DNA of 64,000 nt from Cristatella mucedo (Eukaryota; Bryozoa; Phylactolaemata; Cristatellidae). The stretch covers positions 3,667,501 to 3,731,500 of the forward strand of contig WPIO01000012.1 in assembly GCA_009760855.2 (NCBI GenBank). The letters are read 5' to 3'. The position numbers and the translations under genes are program-made. The notes beneath the pieces were generated by a model. The model worked only from the letters and a program-made list of their open reading frames with translations. It was not told where the DNA came from and searched no databases. The stretch's first letter is position 1. Each line of letters opens with the position of its first letter. Positions 10,301-21,640 of the stretch are shown piece after piece.

Positions 10301-10547
10301 TTACCTGCCAGAACAATCCTGAAAATACGTCAGTATGAGAACAGAGCTACCACCGGTAATGAAAATTTGCATGGAAATCTTGCCAGGGACTACAAAAGAA
10401 ATGCATACATCCCTGATCAGACTTCACGAAGGATAATCTGGTCAGTAGACAAGTGACTAACACGACAAATAAAACATGCAGAGAAGACAAGTTAAGGAAC
10501 CAGGAAAAAACCACTTGCAGTTTAAGATTACAGAAGGACGAACTCAC

Positions 10548-10590
10548 GGGCTTCAAGGTAGGCCCCTTCTTTGCTCAATCCCTGATGCAC
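10548..10590 (-). CDS. Minus-strand gene, exon C (43 bp)
   Basis: A small exon bounded by a strong acceptor (TTATTTTGTCAAATGCAG) and a strong donor (GCCC/GTGAGT). Only one frame is open (VHQGLSKEGAYLEA). Entry phase 0 and exit phase 1 match exon D and exon B respectively, which is the main support. Confidence 0.45.
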
Positions 10591-11433
10591 CTGCATTTGA
10601 CAAAATAAATGGCCAGAAAACACTCCAAGGACAGCAGAAGGACTGGAAGTGAATCTTGCACTGTCAGTGACTTGGGGGTAGTGAGATTTAAGCTACCATC
10701 ACCCCAAAGGCAAGCTCACACTGATGCTGTGGTGCTGATGATGATGACAAATAGCACAACAAGTATCGAATGGTATTCGCACATGGATGGTAAAATGAGT
10801 ATTGAATAATACTCAGACATATCGCAAGACCACACGAAAACAACTACCGGGATTGGCCCAGCAGGCACTTCTGCCAGCTGCATGCAAGCTCACCAGTCAT
10901 ACTGCTGCACACCCTAAAGCTCCATTAAGGCAGGCTGGCTGGGGGCAGACAGCAGCAGCTGTGAGATAAGGAATGATATGTATGGAAGCTGTCAGCAAAG
11001 ACCTAGGATTTGAGCTCAACTAAGCTTACGCCAATTATAAGCAGTACCTGCAACATGGCACATTAGGTCCACAAACAGTTAACCCAAACCCAACTAATAG
11101 AATGAGGTTGCCAATGACCAAGCAAGAACAACACACTAGTCGTTTAAACATCTGGCTGTGGACTTGTTTAAATTGGCTCTCTGTTACTTTTTGAATCACA
11201 TAAGACGACATAGAGTCTATTTGCTTCATCATACGGTAGAACCTATTATCTCCTTGGTGTGTCTGATCGCAACAGCCTCTCTTCTTTTCCAGAGGCAGCT
11301 TCTCCCGAGCACGACCTAACGGCTTGGTAACTAAAGCCAGGGTAACACTTGGGATCAATATAGCAAAACGCACGACAAGGAGCTCAACAAAGTAACATTT
11401 GCAGAGCCTCAACGTTTACACCGTCCCACACAC

Positions 11434-11758
11434 CTGCACAACTCCTCGGGCAATGCAACCGGGCATGACGATGACATCGCTGGAGACAAAGTCAAAGTGA
11501 TCCCTAAGCTGCTTTCTCTTACTGGGCCTCGGTGTCACTCTCTTATCTTGGCCAAACTGCACAGGCAAATGCAAATCAAAGCGAATCGAAGCTAGCCGTA
11601 TGGGGCAAGTATGTAGGGCCTCTAAAGCCAAAACTGGGTAGTCAGCTGCTACTACAATAGTAGCAGCTATACTAAAACTAGAGCAGCAGCTGAGAAATGG
11701 TACCAGCGAGACAAGTCGGTGCCTCCAGTTCTTCAACAGCAGCAGTGCGGTGAGCACA
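11434..11758 (-). CDS. Minus-strand gene, exon D; tentative MTBP-like core
   Basis: This is the longest internal exon of the chain. The acceptor GCCTTTGCTGTTCAG (phase 2) is followed by 108 open codons to the donor GTGCAG/GTGTGT (phase 0). Residues include a hydrophobic start (VLTALLLLKNWRHRLVSLV), then YPVLALEALHTCP, ASIRFDLHLP, a basic PRPSKRKQLRDH and FVSSDVIVMPGCIARG. The order LE-rich helix, (I/F)xFxL strand, helix, V(I/F)V(L/M)PxxI strand recalls the MTBP (Mdm2-binding protein) middle domain, which binds Treslin in the CDK-controlled step of origin firing. This is inference from remembered sequence, so I leave the symbol blank. The phase agreement with exons E and C is directly visible. 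Confidence 0.55.
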
Positions 11759-12023
11759 CTGAACAGCAAAGGCACAAGAATAACTCCGTGGGTGGAAAAA
11801 ATTTGTACCCAAAAAACACAGAATCCTAGTACACTCAAGCTTTTTTCTGTCTTGGTGCTGGGCAAGTATGGTAATCTTTTAACACATGTACAAGGCCGAC
11901 CCACTAACGAACCGATGCCACGTGATTCAAAGCAGGGGAAGTTAAGACATCTTGATGTCTCGTTCAAAGTATGTCATTTCTGCGGCCAGCCAGCTTGCTT
12001 CCTAACAACCCAAGCACTCATAC

Positions 12024-12094
12024 CTTGGGCGATGCAAGACATAGGTAGCAGGGTTAAGCTCGGATCTAGGCTCCTGAAAACTCAGAAAAGTCAC
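12024..12094 (-). CDS. Minus-strand gene, exon E (71 bp)
   Basis: Acceptor GTGTGTGTGGTCAG (phase 0), one open frame (VTFLSFQEPRSELNPATYVL), and donor CCAAG/GTATGAG (phase 2), a near-consensus site. The other two frames are closed by stops. Confidence 0.5.
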
Positions 12095-12218
12095 CTGACC
12101 ACACACACGAACACAGTCAATTCCCCAATGACACAACAGAGTAGGCACTTTGGCAAATAAACCAAAAGACTGGCTGCAGCACCTGCATGTGGCTAGAGCA
12201 GCAAGACAGGGTGACAAG

Positions 12219-12238
12219 GAGAGAGAGAGAGAGAGAGA
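12219..12238. repeat. (GA)n microsatellite, short
   Basis: Twenty bases of GA dinucleotides followed by degenerate AGCAGGAG repeats to about 12345. Presumed intronic. Confidence 0.8.
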
Positions 12239-12439
12239 ATGAGCAGGAGGAGAAGCAGGAGCAGGAGCATGGGTAGCAGGAGCGGGGTAGCAAGAGTTGG
12301 TGGAAACAGCAGGAACAGCTGATCGGTCAGCAGGAGCAAGTGCAGCACAAGCAGCCAAGCCTACCATGCCAGTGCTGGCACAATGATGGATCCATAGCAA
12401 GACATAGGCAGCAATCCATCGATTTAGTGACAAAGATGA

Positions 12440-13300
12440 CGAGACTTAAGAGAGATGGAGGGCGGAGGAGGCAAAAAGAAGCAGAAAAGAGACTAGGCTA
12501 GACAATTAGAAAGAATACTAGACAATTAGAAAGACGCTGGAACAATGTTTAAAGGAATCCTTTTAATTCTTTGTTTATCAGGAATGCTTTTAGGCAGTTT
12601 TTCCTTTTTACCGCGATATCAATTTATTGCATTGTTTCTGAAACATGTCAGGCCATTAGTTGTGTATGCTTAAAATAGCATGCTTAAAATCCTGCATGAC
12701 AGCCAAGAAAGTGCCCGAGATGAATGTTGAGATACATTGGCTCAAGATGGGGATTCCTTGATGCATTCAGTATATCTTACTTCGTAATACTCAGACGGTG
12801 CTACAAAATAATATCCTTTGCAAACACACTAAGCCAAAGGTCAGAAATTACTCCTGATACTGTGAAAAATGGTCACACCACATGTTTTATCATCTAATAA
12901 GCAAACCAATGTGGTAGGACGCATAATGCATGACAGATATTGCCAACTCACGCGAATTCTGAATTCTAGTGAAATTTGCTTAGCCAGCTATCCATAAAAG
13001 ACGAAATATTTTATATTTTATCTTGATCCCCAGGATGCATGAATTTTTCGAGCCAGCAGCTAGCTGCCTGGGATATTTAGTTTTCAAGCTGTTGCCTTTA
13101 ACTACAAATATAAGACAGCAGGAACTAGTTACCGAGCCTGATGATGCATTGGATTAGATTGGCCACATTGGCCACTGGCCACAGCGACTGGAATCCAAAG
13201 AGCATTAACAGGGAAGACTGGAACCAATATATGCACTGCAAAAACGGCTCACGGACAGTAAGTAGTCAAGCCTCAATTGGCAAGCAGCCATATCATAAAG
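12440..13300. other. Presumed intron sequence
   Basis: AT-rich sequence without splice-bounded coding frames on either strand. It lies between exons E and F of the minus-strand chain. A minus-strand open patch at 13420-13524 (VVYELYTSTVGYLVGVDA) could be another exon but has no convincing acceptor. Confidence 0.35.
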
Positions 13301-13623
13301 CTCTACTGACACCACAGCCACAACCCGGCTGACCAAGGTTTTTCTCTAGAGCTGGTATACAGCATGTTCCTAAGGGTAATGCCACTGGAGAAGAGAGGCA
13401 AAAAAACTATGGATAACCAAACTGCATCAACACCGACCAAATATCCCACTGTGGAGGTGTACAATTCATACACAACTTTCATAGACATTTCAACAGAAAT
13501 ATTTGTGAAGCACATGGCAGGCATTTAGAACTTTCAGGCACTTCAATCGCTGGGCAGCTAGCATAGGAGGGCGGCTCTATGCTGCTTGCGAGGAGAATAA
13601 GCAATTCCGCACACAGGTGATAC

Positions 13624-13739
13624 AATAGCAGGATCATTCATGTCCAAGGTAGTAAATATCTCCTCTGGTTCACCGCGATGAGCTGCTTCCATACAGTTCC
13701 TGCTTGAATAATCCCAACTCACAGTAACAAAACAGCGAC
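13624..13739 (-). CDS. Minus-strand gene, exon F
   Basis: The acceptor CTTACTGTTGTACTCGTAG (phase 1) opens a frame (CFVTVSWDYSSRNC, then EEIFTTLDMNDPAI) that continues past 13624 to a stop at 13558. The chosen donor is ATT/GTATCA (phase 0), with CCT/GTGTGC nine bases on as an alternative. Both keep phase with exon E. The exact 3' boundary is the weakest splice call in the chain. Confidence 0.42.
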
Positions 13740-14127
13740 CTACGAGTACAACAGTAAGCCTAGGACACATGGTCCAAAGGGAGAGTAAGAACTCCGGGAT
13801 TGCTATTGCATGAATAGCAGACATGCTTTTACTCGGATTCATAAGCATAAGCACCCTGGGAGAGATAATGTCCAGATACGGTTGGGGCTACAAGAAGCTA
13901 ACCTACTATGGAGTGTCGTCATTGGGGAAAGAAACGATGGGTAGTACCTTGTGGAGACATATAGTCATGGTTATGATAAGGCATACGTACACAGATGGAC
14001 AAGATCGACGTATTTCAACGGCATACGCCAGCCATTAAAAAATAAATATCTATCAGCCTTTTCAGATTTCGGCCTTGAAGAAGATTAATATGCAAGTTTT
14101 TCAGTGCAAGTGAGTGCGCAAGATGCT

Positions 14128-14295
14128 TCGTAATGGCTCACTAGGTAAGGCAGTTGCGTTTCACGACCTCGGCCCCAAGGTCGTGGGTTCGAATCCTGCG
14201 GTGGGCGATCCGGCTATCACCACTCCAAGCGGTGGTGATAGCTGCAAAGGCTCTTCTGTTGCTATACAAAAATGAGCTGTTAAATCAGCTAGCAC
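14128..14295 (+). mobile_element. SINE family S1 (well preserved)
   Basis: It contains a perfect RNA polymerase III B box (GGTTCGAATCC at about 14187), then GTGGGCGATC, a hairpin (TATCACCAC...GGTGGTGATA) and GGCTCTTCTGTTGCTATAC. It ends about 15 bases from the splice donor of exon G on the opposite strand. Confidence 0.8.
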
Positions 14296-14309
14296 ACGAC
14301 ATGCTTTAC

Positions 14310-14491
14310 TTAGCCTTTCTCTGGTCAACTGGAATCCAACTGGTGAGGCTACAGCATACTGAAAGACAAGGGGCCAAGCGACTTTGCTACAGGCATTCTG
14401 CTTGTCCTTCACAAATAGGGTTGGAGCAATATGAAGATCACTGGCGTACTTGGAATAAAGGTAGGTGTCATGTGTAATCAGGTGTAGTACA
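14310..14491 (-). CDS. Minus-strand gene, exon G
   Basis: Acceptor GATCCCTTCTTAG (phase 2), with a second possible acceptor 28 bases upstream after TTGCCTAGGCAG. The 60-codon frame includes HLITHDTYLYSKYASDLH and WPLVFQYAVASPVGFQLT, with donor GGCTAA/GTAAAG (phase 1). Codon use is strongly protein-like. The acceptor was chosen because it keeps phase with exon I. Confidence 0.48.
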
Positions 14492-14828
14492 CTAAGAAGG
14501 GATCCATGACCAGCAGCCACTGCCTAGGCAACAAGAATAAGACATCGAGCCGAGAGGACTGCCAGCTGAAGAGGGCTGCACTAGGTGGTAGGAGGGCCAG
14601 ATTAGCCAAGCTGGCAAAGTGACAGGGGAAAGCCACTATGGCACCAAAATTTGCATGCATATAGTGCGGCAGCTTCTACAAGTGAAGAGAATTTTCTGAC
14701 GAGCGGGAACGACATACCCTTGGCTGAATGAGCAGCATGCATATGAAAATCCCACTGGACTGCTGAACACTGATGCTCAGTATATTGGACAGAGGAAAAT
14801 AAATTTCAACTCGTGGTTAATAACAAAC

Positions 14829-14951
14829 CTTGGTTTCGAGTAAGGTGAACACAAAGTGAGAAATGTAGAGTTGACTGCAGCATTGCATGCACTCATGGAC
14901 TGCTGGGCAGCAGCTTTACTTATCAGTGCGATATTGAACCTATTGACAGAC
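14829..14951 (-). CDS. Minus-strand gene, exon I
   Basis: Acceptor GTATGCAGGCCAG (phase 2). Forty-codon frame (SVNRFNIALISKAAAQQSMS, then STFLTLCSPYSKP). Donor CCAAG/GTTTGT (phase 2). No family recognised. Entry and exit phases fit exons J and G. Confidence 0.4.
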
Positions 14952-14999
14952 CTGGCCTGCATACATACTTTAGACCCAGGGTGAACATATAAAGGTTTG

Positions 15000-15425
15000 C
15001 GCCTGAGCTTGCTTCTATTACATACATCACTCTTTCATTCTGGTTTGTTAAGCAGGAGAGATAGTCAGGTGGAGCAATAACGCCCAACTGATTGCACAGA
15101 TCTATCTGACACTATAAAATGGCTGTGCCACTGTACCAGCCCTGTGCTCTGTCAGCAGCAGTCATATGCTAAACCCGACGTTATCCACAAGCCGGACTAA
15201 AAAAAACTGCACTCACAAAGAGAATTACAGGTAACCTAACGAAAAATGAAGCCCTCTGGCAGGAGTTAAGCTCCCATTAGCTGTTATTCCGGCAATATTC
15301 CATTACTGTGGCTAAGAAGCAAACTGGCTGTTCACAAAGTGAGACCAGGTGATATTTTGAAACATCTCACTTTATGTCTCTTGAGTGCTCGCAGATTCTG
15401 TATATACTGACTGATAACCCATACC
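15000..15425. other. Presumed intron sequence
   Basis: No exon or repeat recognised. It leads into the CA-rich tract. Confidence 0.35.
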
Positions 15426-15429
15426 TCCA

Positions 15430-15500
15430 CACACACACACACATACTTACACATGCCCATAGCTGCGAGCGAGCACACACACACGCGCACACACACAGAA

Positions 15501-15599
<99 letters not shown>

Positions 15600-15897
15600 C
15601 ACACGCACACAGGCACACACACAGGCACACACACACGCACACAGGCACACACACACGCACACAGGCACACACACGCACACACAGGCACACACACGTACAC
15701 ACAGGCACACACACGCACACAGGCACACACACGCACACACACGCACACAGGCACACACACGCACACAGGCACACACACGCGCACACAGGCACACACACAC
15801 GCACACAGGCACACACACACACACGCACGCACACGCACACAGGCACGCACGCACACAGGCACACACTCGCGCGCACACACACACACACACACACACT
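15430..15897. repeat. (CA)n microsatellite grading into an 18-bp-like minisatellite
   Basis: A pure CA core (about 15505-15590) is followed by units such as ACACACGCACACAGGCAC repeated with small changes to about 15870. All three minus-strand and two plus-strand frames are open across it because the repeat lacks stops. Those apparent proteins are artefacts. Confidence 0.95.
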
Positions 15898-16064
15898 TAT
15901 TCACGCATGTGGACCCTCAGTCCCCCTCCAAGCAATGGCTTGCAATAAACACAGAGCTGCTAGGGTGGCAATAGATAATTGTATGCAGTTTTGTAGCCTG
16001 TCTCAGCACCTGCAATCGGCTACCTGTAATCTAAGTCTGCTATTCTAAAACGACTCTCGTTCAA

Positions 16065-16680
16065 TCAGCACAATTCCTCCATAGTCAAGTTGGCCTACTT
16101 TCAGCTGAGGCACATTGCCAACATCAGGACCTGCTTATAAGAGTAGGGCAGCCAAAATAGTTTACAAGTTTATGACATCAGGTTCAGATTACAGTGATGC
16201 TCCTTTTCAGTACTACCGATCAGTGCCTTAATCGTCTGCAACTGGTGCAAAACTCAGAAATCTCGCCTGGTCTCTATTCACCAGAGCAGCTGCCACATTA
16301 TATTACCTTTGAGCTTCACTGGCTCTCTAAATCAAGCATCGAATAAATTTCAAGATCATCTGTGAAGCTTACATGTTGCTTTTCACCCTTGCTCCTCCCG
16401 TGTGCTCATGCACGAGCTGCTCCTCAGCAACTAGTCATCTAGAATTTCGAACACTAATTTGAAAACTGTTGAGGATCAAGCCTTCAGCTCGTAACTACAG
16501 TCACTACCTGCAAAGACTTTGCATCATTTAAGTCTCAGCTACAGATGCATCTGTTCCGGTCAGCTTTCCGTTTGCATAGGTTAACTTGTCCTTTTGGTTT
16601 TTAAGTACTTTGCATGCTTATCTGTGCATGATTCAAGGCATGCTAATAATCAAGCAAGCACTCCTACTAACTGGTGGTCA
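16065..16680 (+). mobile_element. Diverged LINE-A-like 3' fragment
   Basis: Decayed plus-strand C-terminal domain (YFQLRHIANIRTCL-like text near 16095, LQLVQNS-like near 16240), then tail words GCATGCTTATCTGTGCATGATTC shared with the copy ending at 7345. Full of frameshifts. Confidence 0.6.
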
Positions 16681-16779
16681 TGAGAGTTCCAATGTTTAAC
16701 TTTGAATGCTCGCGAAAGGATGATACTTGTTTGCAATATAATGCTTGATACTAAGGACATCAATAATTTTTGTTTTTGA

Positions 16780-16872
16780 TTCTCTTGCAGTAAGTTATAC
16801 AGCACCCATAAAAAGATTTAGAACTCTCAGGGTGCTAGACAAAGACACTATTATTATTAATGTACCAGCTGA
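16780..16872 (+). mobile_element. Decayed LINE/SINE 3' tail
   Basis: Hairpin remnant (ATACAGCACCCATAAAAAGATTTAGAACTCTCAGGGTGCTAG split over two arms) followed by ACTATTATTATTAAT. The (ATT)n end abuts the putative donor of minus-strand exon J. Confidence 0.45.
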
Positions 16873-16960
16873 TCATCTGACAGGCACGCCGACTTCCAGT
16901 CTTGGTGTAAGGTGTGGATCCCAGCACAAAAAGCTTTCTATAGAACTTCAGCATGCTACC
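16866..16960 (-). CDS. Minus-strand gene, exon J
   Basis: Acceptor AACTTTACTTGAG (weak; phase 0). Frame: SMLKFYRKLFVLGSTPYT then RRACQMIS. Donor CAGCTG/GTACAT (phase 2). It contains an ATG early in the exon, so it could alternatively be the initiator exon. Function unknown. Confidence 0.35.
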
Positions 16961-17807
16961 CTCAAGTAAAGTTTCAGTATCCCATCATAGCTTATCATCA
17001 ACACCGAAGAACAGCACTGACAGCAAAAGTCCTTTTGAATTGCACAGGCGCACTTCTGAGGCCACCGGATCACAAAGATACGATGTCACAGGCATGCCTA
17101 TGCTGCTGCTGCTAGCTACTCATAATGCGTGGCTTTTGCTGCACGGCTTTATCCTGTTTGCTGGCTGGGTATAAACTTCTCAGCATTGGCGTGATTATTG
17201 CTTATAGCAGAAAGTGATCAACCAACCATTGAGCCAACAGTAGCACGAGATTAGGTGCATGCGATTTCATTCAAGCTGCAGATTAATTGGCCATCAAGAT
17301 CAAAATATTATGGGGTCAAAGTATTTTGCAAATTACTGACTCCTTCACCAATCACCGAGGGGAAAAAGAAGAGAAAACATCAATATCAAACCAGAAGTAG
17401 GATATCACTGCTGATCGTCCAGTCACCAGCTGTATATCAAGGCTGAAGGCCGAGTTTAGGAAAATTTTAATGCAGTAGCCACACACGGTACAGCAGCCTC
17501 ATCAAGCTGGCTACCTTGGACTATTACTACTTTTGTTGGGCCTGCATAAACAGCCAATCTTAAAAGCCATGTTCTAGCACTAACAATGAGCCAATTGGTC
17601 GAATGGCACAAGAGATGCAAGCATAGCTACCGGATCCAGTAAACCACAACTACAGCAGTAAAAGTGGAAAAACTGTCGGATGAGGTTAGTGCATCATCCA
17701 TTTGAAAACTTTAAAAAACCGTGTAGCTGCAGTGATGTTTAGGCATTTTAAGCATGGCGTTTCCAAGGACTAACAAGATCTCAATTTGTTTGCATTTGGC
17801 TTCATAC

Positions 17808-17919
17808 GAGCTCGTTTACGCCTGCCCGATAACTTCGGGAGGGTTTTCCCTGCACCCACCGACTGAGGGCCGGCTTCTTTAAGCTCATTGCTGCTAAGTC
17901 CAACAGCTGGGGATCACCA
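17808..17919 (-). CDS. Minus-strand gene, exon K (most 5' block seen)
   Basis: Acceptor TGGGTCTGTCGAG (phase 2), open frame DPQLLDLAAMSLKKPALSRW followed by VQGKPSRSYRAGVNEL, donor GAGCTC/GTATGA (phase 0). It joins exon J in phase. Evidence is limited to codon quality and the donor. True 5' exons would lie further right, conceivably up to the CpG-rich block at 27.3 kb. Confidence 0.33.
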
Positions 17920-18092
17920 CTCGACAGACCCACAAAAGGACGACTGCATGCATTGCATGCAATAGTCATAAGCAAATGAGGATTCTTTAAAACCAGCCAT
18001 AATGAAGTGGGCATCTATACAGCCATAATGAATTCAGCATAAATGCACACAAGTGTGTGCGCGCGTGTGTGTGTATATATTCACATATATAC

Positions 18093-18222
18093 ATATTTCA
18101 ATTGTATAGCACTCTAAAAGAACCTACTCTCTACCCAAATGCTTCTCATATGCCACAGGGCTCGAGCTCACGACCTCGGTCGTCAAAGGCAAGCACACTA
18201 AGCCTTGAGCCAAACCAAGGAC
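18093..18222 (-). mobile_element. SINE family S2
   Basis: Minus-strand head (GGTTTGGCTCAAGG), B-box-like GGTCGTGAGCTCGAGCCC, LINE-like tail (AAGCATTTGGGTAGAGAG...) and an A/T-rich end preceded by GT/TA microsatellite at 18054-18090. Confidence 0.65.
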
Positions 18223-18599
18223 AATGTAAGATAGCTTAAAGCAAACAGAAGTATGGCTGGCAAAGAGTGCTCCAAGAGCCCAAGGAAGACGACCCAGCAG
18301 GACGAATCTCAACTGAAGGTGCTGGCTCTTCAGCTATATAAGGCATCACTCTGGAAGTTGCCTCATTCGCTGGCGACCTCTACCAGTGCAATCATCAGCA
18401 TAGAGACACTGCGAATGAGGATTGGCAGGCATTGCATATTGAGGAGGGTTTGCCAAGCCTTTGCTTAATTTAACTAAGCAAACCATGCCCACTGAAGACC
18501 GATGACTGGAGTCAAGTTTTATGGACCAGCAAGTACAAATGCATGGTTTTTGCCAACACCTAACGAAGAGCACTCGTAAGTCGCCAAAAATGTTTTGAC

Positions 18600-20045
18600 G
18601 TGATAATAATAATAAGAGATTTGAATAGGCCCTAAGAGAACTGATGATCGTCAGGGCACATTAAGTACTTCGAAAAGGAAAAATGTCAATTGGTTAAGGA
18701 TAGCATGCACCGAGTCACCACACATCAGCAAACAAAGACTCATTCACTTAGATTCAGCAATTGCTGTGCAGAGAAGGTGTGTTTATAGGTTCTTTTTAAA
18801 TGCTGTGAAGTCAGGTGATGCCAAACGCTAGGCCGAGTAAAGGTCATGGTTTTGGGCACATACAAACTAAAGGCATTGTCTCCAAAGGATTTGAGGTTAG
18901 TTAGAGGCATACCTAAACGACTTGAGTCAGAACAGCAGGTGGTTGGATGCCTAGCCTGGTTGGGAAGTAGGTCGGATAGGTAGGCTGAAAGATGAGAGAA
19001 CGAATGAACCTAAAAGCTTGAGAAAAAACCTTGAAGTCAATATGCAGCTTGACGGAGAGCCTGTGCAGGTAGGTGAAAAGTGGTAATCAAGCAACTGCGA
19101 CGTTCACGATAGACACGCCTAGCTGCACAATTCTGGACCAACTGTAAGCAGCTTGTTGCAATAGCATGAAGTCCTGAGGGTGTGAGTTACATAAGTATAA
19201 ACAAATTATCACATGTGCATTGATGCTTAGATGTATGCTAAGTATGTGAAAGTAGGCAGACTTGACTGTGGAGCTGATACAGGTAATCAAGTTAAAGGTC
19301 ACTCAGCAATAGGACACCCAGATTTCGTGCAGATGTTACATCAGTTATGCTGGCCAAACCCATTTTGAAAGATTTTTTCCCAATTTTTAAGTACTGCTAG
19401 GTCTGCCCATAACTGGTAAGCTGGTTTTATCGCCATTAAATTTAAAAAAGACTTGTTGCCATCCAAATGAACATGTCAGCAACACCAGCAGCAAGGAGAT
19501 AAACGAGTTTGACATACTAGACGGCAGGAAGAAATACAAGCAGAGGTACAGCTATATTTCATCTGCATAGAAGTAAAAGCCTAGATTGTGCTCGAGGATC
19601 ACATCGGCAATGAGAAAAGTACAAATCACGAAGAGAAGTGGACCAAGCACAATTCCATAAGTTACCCCATACTGTAGAGGATGATAGCTACCAGTTCACA
19701 TCAATGATCTGGAGTCTGTAACTAAGATCAGACCTAAACCATTGCAGTGCAGAGCTAGTGATGCCGAAGCGAGATGAGGGGTGCTCGACAAGGACTTGGT
19801 GATCAATAAAAAATATTAGCTGGTTTAACCATCTCATTTTTAAAGCTGCAGAAGAGCCTTAACGGCTACCACCACCGCTTGCAGTTGGCAATACGTGATC
19901 GCTCACTGCAGGATTCGAACTCATGACCTGGGTCGAAGAGCAAGCACCTTATCCCCTAGGCTATTACAGCCCCCAATAGCATCAAACTTTGCCGTTAGCT
20001 ATACAAAAAACATGCAGAGAGATTCTACCCAAGTCTGCATTCCTG
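18600..20045 (-). mobile_element. LINE family A fragment (RT to 3' end), SINE-interrupted
   Basis: The minus-strand copy runs from a (TTA)n tail at 18603 through C-terminal domain text, the thumb region and RT palm text (GVLDxDLV-like patches near 19640-19680) to about 20045. Frames are heavily broken. An S1 SINE at 19843-19976 interrupts the RT. Family A sequence resumes on its right (ATAGCATCAAACTTTGCCG). Confidence 0.75.
19843..19976 (-). mobile_element. SINE family S1 nested in LINE
   Basis: Minus-strand B box GAGTTCGAATCCTGCAGTGA, the TATTGCCAACTGCAAGCGGTGGTGGTAG hairpin (two arms) and GGCTCTTCTG. It inserted into the LINE after that copy was already present. Confidence 0.75.
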
Positions 20046-20345
20046 ATAAGATACACTGACGGCAATACTCACTCTGTATCTGTGATACATCGAAAATAAA
20101 CTTATTTTCCAAAGCATTTAAGATACAGCTATAGCTAAAAATCTGGAATACTAATAAAACCTCCAGAGAAGGGAATCACCTTGGAGTAACCTTACCCTAC
20201 TGGATGATAGAACTATAGTGAAGATAACCAAAGTTACAATGCATTTTTTATACTTGATCGTAGTAATAAAGATACTTTAAAATCTTAAAATTGCCACAAA
20301 AATTAAAACGGTTCAGTATTTCACGTGTCTACTTATGGATTTATT

Positions 20346-20412
20346 ATTATATATATTATATTATATATATATTATATATATATATATTATATTTTATATA
20401 TATATTATATAT
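20346..20412. repeat. AT-rich palindromic tract
   Basis: Alternating TATA/ATATT blocks able to form cruciforms. Confidence 0.8.
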
Positions 20413-20586
20413 ATTTACTTATGGATCACTAGACAAAGTCCTTGAGATATGATACAGATAGATTGTTCTATCTATTATTACTGCACAATTATTAATACCT
20501 ATTTTATGATACTTTCTGGTAATATAGTAACACATGACACCTATGCCCACCAGTTCAGCTTAGGTCCAGCTGCCCAAGTATATATG

Positions 20587-20587
<1 letters not shown>

Positions 20588-20662
<75 letters not shown>
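20588..20662. repeat. (TA)n microsatellite
   Basis: About 75 bases of uninterrupted AT alternation, followed by TTACATATATATA. Confidence 0.95.
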
Positions 20663-20739
20663 CATATATATATAAACTCTCTTGAGGTGAACTCAAAAGC
20701 TGCAAGTGCCCGGCAAATACATTTTGCTGCATCTTCGGC

Positions 20740-21640
20740 CGATTCATCAAGGCAGGGGTTAAGAACTAATTCGTGAAAGCATCACTTCGGTACCCATCTC
20801 TTCCTCTAGCTGACTCGGTCCATCTCCAAAAGGATTACAACATCAAGACTTGCCGGATGCTTTGAGTTATGATGAGCTCTGAGAGGTTATTAGAGATTTT
20901 AAAATAGTAGCATTCCTTAAGGGTCTCCAAGGTCTTTCATTTTACTAAGTTTTCCAGCTATCTCATCTGCTAAGGAATGCAGTGACCACCATGCTCATTA
21001 TCACAGCCTGGACACAGCTGACCAAGTTCTCTGGAGGACGCAAAAATAGGATGTGAGAGCTACTAATGGACTTGGCAAGGTGCTGAAGCCACCATTGCAC
21101 ATCAAATTGGACCTTATGAAACAGTTTGTCACAGCTCTAACATAAGAGTCCACAATATTTTGAGTATCCTCAAAGCTTCTTCCCTAAACTGTCTGAGGCA
21201 CAGGTCAAAGCCAGTGTACAGAAGATAATTGAGTGTAATCATTCCACCAAGAAGCTCACTTGAAGGAAAACGAAGCTTGGAACAGGTTTGTTGCAGTGGT
21301 TCAATGCACCCTGGACAGTCACAAGTTAAAAAAATAAGCAGATCAGGTTAAGCCTGTGCTAAAGAACTACTGCACAATGAGCTTCAGGATGTCCTTATCC
21401 GTGATGTTCATCTTAATTCCGTAAAGATGAATAGGAAGGAGTGCTTACTCGGAGGAGCAATGAAGGCGCTTCCACCAGGATTTAGTGGACTTAAACACTG
21501 CTACCTTGGACAGCATAATGAGGACATGGCGGAAGACTATATCTGGGAATGGTTCGAAAAAAATATTGTGGATTCAGGTCATCTATCTCCAAAAATTACT
21601 TCTAAATATTCTCTGGTCGCTTTACTTGAGTATAAATGAA
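20740..21640 (+). other. Unclassified decayed sequence, possible LINE remnant
   Basis: A 70-codon plus-strand frame at 21427-21639 (GGAMKALPPGFSGLKHCYLG, then AEDYIWEWFEKN) and scattered LINE-like phrases suggest an old element. I cannot assign a family. The surrounding frames are closed. Confidence 0.25.

Noticed and set aside
14185-14215. Perfect polymerase III B box suggesting a tRNA gene
   Set aside because: The B box is inside the S1 SINE. There is no clean acceptor stem or cloverleaf, and the same sequence recurs with a SINE body and flanks.
15332-16048. Several 150-220 codon frames of Cys-Val or His-Thr repeats
   Set aside because: Artefacts of the CA microsatellite, open in five frames at once.
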